Assembly: GCA_039819065.1 (NCBI GenBank)
Contig: JBCBSS010000011.1
Coordinates: 21,866 to 85,865 of the forward strand
Direction of reading: 5' to 3'
Length of the DNA stretch: 64,000 nucleotides
Origin: JBCBSS01 sp039819065
Lineage (GTDB): Bacteria; Bacteroidota; Bacteroidia; Cytophagales; Cyclobacteriaceae
In this document: positions 60,586 to 64,000 of the stretch, one piece after another
Layout of the letters: each line of letters opens with the position of its first letter
Numbering within the stretch: the first letter of the stretch is position 1
Translations under genes and position numbers: made by a program
The notes under the pieces: generated by a model
The model's input: the letters and a program-made list of their open reading frames with translations, nothing else
What the model was told of the DNA's origin: nothing
Databases searched by the model: none

Positions 60586-62328
60586 TTAATATCTCCAGCT
60601 TGTCAAGTCGGCTCCGGCCGGTGCTGACGCATTAATGCGTTTCAATATCTTATCCATGTACATGGTATTATACCTAAGCCGCGAGATGTGATTTGGGTTT
60701 TCCTGGTCGCCATTCCAACAATGTTCAGCGCGATCGCCATAATCCACTTCACCACCATAATATGGGTTAGTTGTAGCTTCTAAGAATTCCTCCATCAGAT
60801 AGACCGCATTATTGAGGTAGTAATTGTCCATGTCTCCACAATAAATGTGAATTTTACCCTCCAGTTTAGGACCTAGTTTGCTCCAATCCCTTTCCATGAT
60901 GTGGCGCATATCAAAATTCTCTTTCCAATACTGCGCTACTTCAGGATCAATTTCACCCGAAAGCTTGTCCCAGATTCTTTTAGGATAGCCATCTTCTCCC
61001 ATAGGAGAATATACCGCTTCCCAAATATCCCATTGCTGTCCAGAACGACTTTTGGTTCCTAGCGCCAATTCCCGGTAGTTCATGTCTCGCAAAGAAGCAT
61101 CAACATGGCCAAGGTAATCCCGATGCCCGGGTCGCAGTACCTTTTTGAAGTCACCTTCATAGTAGTAGGCATTCTTGTCCTCATAAAGGTTCACCAGGCA
61201 ATAAGCCCTGAAATCAATGGGGTCAGGGCAGGCGGCAAAGCACCCGTTGTACTCATCCGGATACTTGACCTGGGCTGCCAACGCTTCCCATCCTCCGGTC
61301 GATCCTCCATACAAAAAGCGCGACCACGGCTGTCCGATACCTCGAAACTCTTCTTCTATATGAGGTATCAACTCATAAGTAATGGCATCACCGTACGGGC
61401 CAAGATTGGCCGAGTTAACCGCATAAGAATCATCATAGTAGGGATTCTGATGTTGAATTTTGATGATTAGCACTCTGGGAAAATCTTTTCCAGTCCAGGT
61501 TTTATAGAAATCATGTGCTTCCTGCTGCTGGGTGATATTATATCCTTTCACGTTAAATCTTTCACTGTAGTCAGGCTCTAGGTTCTCATCAGGCGGGTCT
61601 TCTCTAAAACCTCCGAAATCATGAGGGTAGTGTCCATGAAATATCATCAACGGGTACCTAGCTTCTGGGTGCTCGTTAAAACCTTCGGGTAGCAACACAT
61701 GGGCGCCTAAATACATTGGCCTGCCCCAAAAGGCACTTAGTTTTTCACTTTTGATTCTAATGTGCTTGATATACTTGGTATCTTCCGGTGCTTCAATCGG
61801 CTCAATTTCCAGATCCATCACTATTTCAAATGTCTGGGCTTGGGATTTATCAACCTTGATCTTCGTTGGTTGGCTATAGTAATTACCTGGAGACCTGTTC
61901 CATTGTTGTCCTTCACCATTATCCATGGGAAGCTTGACCGTGTGCCCAGTAGAAAGGTTGAATGTTTCGTAGACATGCAGAAGCGCCTGCACATAATATT
62001 CTCCGTCTGGAATGTCATCAAGAGAAGTTATCGGATAACCAAAGTTGGAGGCATCCATGGTAATACTTTCACCTGATTTCATGCCTTCGACATCGGCTCC
62101 GAAAATAAGCTGGGTATCAGGTCCGTCTTTGATCTGGAATCTGGGCTCTGTCGACTCATCGTTAGAAAGCATCAATATAAGCCGGCCGTCTTTGGTTTCT
62201 GACGAAAGTGATGTTGAAAATGAAATAGAAAACTTAACCTCATTATCATTAGCGTTTTCCGTTGGTGCACAGCCGGAAAAAAGTAGGGTACCTGCTATAA
62301 GGCAGGCCAAAAACAGTGGGCTTTTCAT
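60586..62328 (-). CDS. Esterase-like alpha/beta-hydrolase lipoprotein
   Basis: A 580-residue protein with a lipobox (LFSGC, Cys20). The N-terminal half (25-190) is beta-rich; the second half is an alpha/beta-hydrolase of esterase-D type (PLMIFHGHYPHDFGG, nucleophile elbow GGSTGGWEA, late HIYCGDMDNYY). It resembles exported putative esterases of Bacteroidota; substrate unknown. Confidence 0.8.
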   Translation of the reverse strand: MKSPLFLACLIAGTLLFSGCAPTENANDNEVKFSISFSTSLSSETKDGRLILMLSNDESTEPRFQIKDGPDTQLIFGADVEGMKSGESITMDASNFGYPITSLDDIPDGEYYVQALLHVYETFNLSTGHTVKLPMDNGEGQQWNRSPGNYYSQPTKIKVDKSQAQTFEIVMDLEIEPIEAPEDTKYIKHIRIKSEKLSAFWGRPMYLGAHVLLPEGFNEHPEARYPLMIFHGHYPHDFGGFREDPPDENLEPDYSERFNVKGYNITQQQEAHDFYKTWTGKDFPRVLIIKIQHQNPYYDDSYAVNSANLGPYGDAITYELIPHIEEEFRGIGQPWSRFLYGGSTGGWEALAAQVKYPDEYNGCFAACPDPIDFRAYCLVNLYEDKNAYYYEGDFKKVLRPGHRDYLGHVDASLRDMNYRELALGTKSRSGQQWDIWEAVYSPMGEDGYPKRIWDKLSGEIDPEVAQYWKENFDMRHIMERDWSKLGPKLEGKIHIYCGDMDNYYLNNAVYLMEEFLEATTNPYYGGEVDYGDRAEHCWNGDQENPNHISRLRYNTMYMDKILKRINASAPAGADLTSWRY

Positions 62329-62521
62329 GGTATTTCAGGATTAAATGTGCTATTTTATGCATTATGGGACGAGGTAGCCGCTTTTGATGAAAATATCACT
62401 TTTAAGACCATAGCCAAAATATTATTTATATTAATTACGCCTCTTTGCGCGTTATTACTATGCACAAAGGATATTCACGTATCCTTTCGACACTTCATCA
62501 GATAAGGCCAAACTGAAAGAT

Positions 62522-63847
62522 ATGATTGAAGTATTGAAGAAATATAATAGGGCATTGGTACTGATACTGTTCTGGTTTGTTTCTTTACCGGGATATACCC
62601 AAATAGAAATTGACACATCCCGAAACGCTGAGTACCTGGTAGAAGAGATCTTGCTTGGTCAGGGTGTTCTGGTAGGCAATGTAAAATTCACCGGTACCAA
62701 GTACGCGATGTCTTTGTTCACTGATCAAGAATCCAACCTTGGTATTGAGCAAGGCATCATCTTAACTTCTGGCAATGCCTATTATTCCAGAGGGCCCAAC
62801 GAGACGCCTAGAATGGGTTGGGCAAGTGCCGCACCTGGTGACCATGATTTGGAAGCTATCACGAGAGGGCGAACCTACGACGCTGCGATCTTAGAGTTTG
62901 ATTTTATTACGGCATCTGAAAACCTTGTTTTCGAATATGTATTTGCTTCAGAAGAGTACCTAGAATATGTCGGTTCCAAATTCAATGATGTATTTGCCTT
63001 TTTTGTTGATGGCCCGGGAATGCCTAAAACCAACATTGCCAGACTTCCTGATGGAAAAACAGCCATTACTATCAACAATGTGAACAATGAGCTGAACAGT
63101 GAGTACTTTATTGACAACACTTTTCACAATACAACTGATCCTTATGTTTGGGACGCTCGTAACCGCAAGGTGATTGCTAACAAGAAGTACCTGAAAGAGC
63201 AAGTACCACCTAAATACAACACGCAATTTGACGGGTTTACTACCGTATTGGAGGCTAGGTGTAAAGTTATACCCAATAAGGTCTATCATATTAAAATCGC
63301 TATCTCTGATGTATCGGATGGCATCTTGGATTCCGGTGTTTTTCTAAAAGCGGGCTCATTCAGAAGCTATGGCGACATTGTTGCCAAAGTGGATAGAAAC
63401 CATTTTAACGAGGTAAAAGAGGTGCCACTCATCTCTTCTAAAAAGAAAGACCTGCTTTACAAGCCACCGGCAAAACCCATGAAGATCAGGGAACGTGGTA
63501 TACGGAGAGAGCCTTCCGTCATGAATGTAGAATTTGATTTTGATAAATTCGACCTGTCAGAAGAAGCCCTAGAAACCATCAAGAAGGTATATGATATTCT
63601 GGTCACGAATCCTTTTGCCAAAGTGCAATTAGTAGGTCACACCGATAATTTCGGATCGAACGATTATAATATTGAGCTCTCTCAACACCGGTCTCAGGCA
63701 GTTGCTGCCTACCTAAGATGGCTTGGCACCGCTCCCGAACGAATCAAGATTGAGTATTTTGGGGAAGAAAAACCAATTGAGAATAATTCTTCTGAAAAAG
63801 GGAGGGCCAGGAATCGCAGGGTTGAGTTTATTATCAATTACCAATAG
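62522..63847 (+). CDS. Choice-of-anchor L domain fused to OmpA C-terminal domain
   Basis: A 441-residue exported protein (signal peptide about 10-27). Residues 35-285 match the choice-of-anchor L domain (QESNLGIEQGIILTSGNA, FEYVFASEEYLEYVGSKFND). A linker leads to an OmpA-like peptidoglycan-binding domain at 330-441 (VEFDFDKFDL, QLVGHTDNFGSNDYN, GRARNRRVEF). Choice-of-anchor L is usually found in large surface proteins with a sorting tail; fusion to OmpA makes it a periplasm/peptidoglycan-attached form. Confidence 0.87.
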   Translation: MIEVLKKYNRALVLILFWFVSLPGYTQIEIDTSRNAEYLVEEILLGQGVLVGNVKFTGTKYAMSLFTDQESNLGIEQGIILTSGNAYYSRGPNETPRMGWASAAPGDHDLEAITRGRTYDAAILEFDFITASENLVFEYVFASEEYLEYVGSKFNDVFAFFVDGPGMPKTNIARLPDGKTAITINNVNNELNSEYFIDNTFHNTTDPYVWDARNRKVIANKKYLKEQVPPKYNTQFDGFTTVLEARCKVIPNKVYHIKIAISDVSDGILDSGVFLKAGSFRSYGDIVAKVDRNHFNEVKEVPLISSKKKDLLYKPPAKPMKIRERGIRREPSVMNVEFDFDKFDLSEEALETIKKVYDILVTNPFAKVQLVGHTDNFGSNDYNIELSQHRSQAVAAYLRWLGTAPERIKIEYFGEEKPIENNSSEKGRARNRRVEFIINYQ

Positions 63848-63980
63848 ACACGCAATCTGAAATTCTAGAACCAGAAAATCCTACCACTCACCGAAAAAAG
63901 CCAAGTCTTTTAACGCAAGAATATGATATTCATTTTAGGAAAAAGGATTGTCTAAACGGCAAATTTTTCCTACGTTAGAC

Positions 63981-64000
63981 GCTCAGTTGTGAAACTGAGC
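63981..64000. repeat. Perfect 8-bp hairpin at the window end
   Basis: GCTCAGTT-GTGA-AACTGAGC. The window ends at its last base, so whether it is a terminator, a repeat or part of an RNA cannot be judged. Confidence 0.4.

Overview
The window looks like chromosomal DNA from a marine or soil Bacteroidota, probably order Cytophagales. The evidence is the set of lineage-typical families (DUF5916 outer-membrane proteins, choice-of-anchor L fused to OmpA, LytS/LytTR pairs, ECF42 sigma factor with YCII partner, the long Bacteroidota form of IspH, a pinensin-like lanthipeptide leader), Bacteroidota-type promoters (TTG, about 20 nt, then TAnnTTTG or TAnnTTTA), few Shine-Dalgarno sequences, and many signal peptides and lipoprotein boxes. 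I see no rRNA, tRNA, CRISPR array, intact insertion sequence or prophage. The species assignment is inference.

Layout. 1-2.3 kb: an operon around a ferric-reductase-like membrane protein fused to a Rieske domain. 2.5-2.9 kb: a HAD hydrolase gene broken by one in-frame amber codon. 3.1-5.7 kb: a DUF5916 outer-membrane protein. 5.9-9.0 kb: a minus-strand run of small accessory genes (two DUF1761, DUF4287/DUF5655, YciI, VOC) with a truncated third DUF1761 copy and duplicated intergenic repeats. 9.1-10.9 kb: a LytS/LytTR two-component pair. 10.9-18 kb: mixed minus-strand genes (a short SFPD-repeat secreted protein, SDR, membrane protein, SRPBCC lipoprotein, Crp-family regulator, RNase H-like, RidA, TPR). 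18.3-19.7 kb: an orphan NtrY-like histidine kinase. 20-27 kb: hypothetical proteins, an HExxH-TPR protein, a cyanophycinase-like peptidase, a lipoprotein with a phospholipase-A2-like Cys/His-Asp motif, and a polysaccharide deacetylase. 27.9-30.5 kb: a four-gene minus operon (TfoX-like, DUF2461, YCII, ECF42 sigma). 30.6-33.7 kb: a solitary pinensin-like RiPP precursor and a Clp-type AAA+ protein whose C-terminus resembles the N-terminal/PCRF part of release factor 2. 34.8-36.5 kb: ispH and a DUF4440 protein. 36.6-40.3 kb: a zinc metalloprotease operon. 40.4-41 kb: three tandem copies of a roughly 195-bp sequence. 41.1-43.3 kb: sigma factor, small membrane protein and two TonB paralogues. 43.5-51 kb: mixed genes (VOC, pentapeptide-like membrane protein, AlkD-like, cysteine-desulfurase-like, MATE). 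51-55.6 kb: a divergent locus with a DNA-binding-like membrane protein facing a VWA protein and two DUF4349 lipoproteins across a 39-bp nested palindrome. 57-60.4 kb: a tightly packed DinB, PBP4, GH3 and YtoQ operon for cell-wall turnover. 60.6-63.8 kb: an esterase-like lipoprotein and a choice-of-anchor L-OmpA protein.

The observations I rank highest are the Clp/release-factor fusion with a degenerate first ATPase site, the solitary pinensin-like precursor, the apparent ATC start of ispH, the 39-bp nested palindrome between the VWA operon and its divergent neighbour, and the triple 195-bp repeat.
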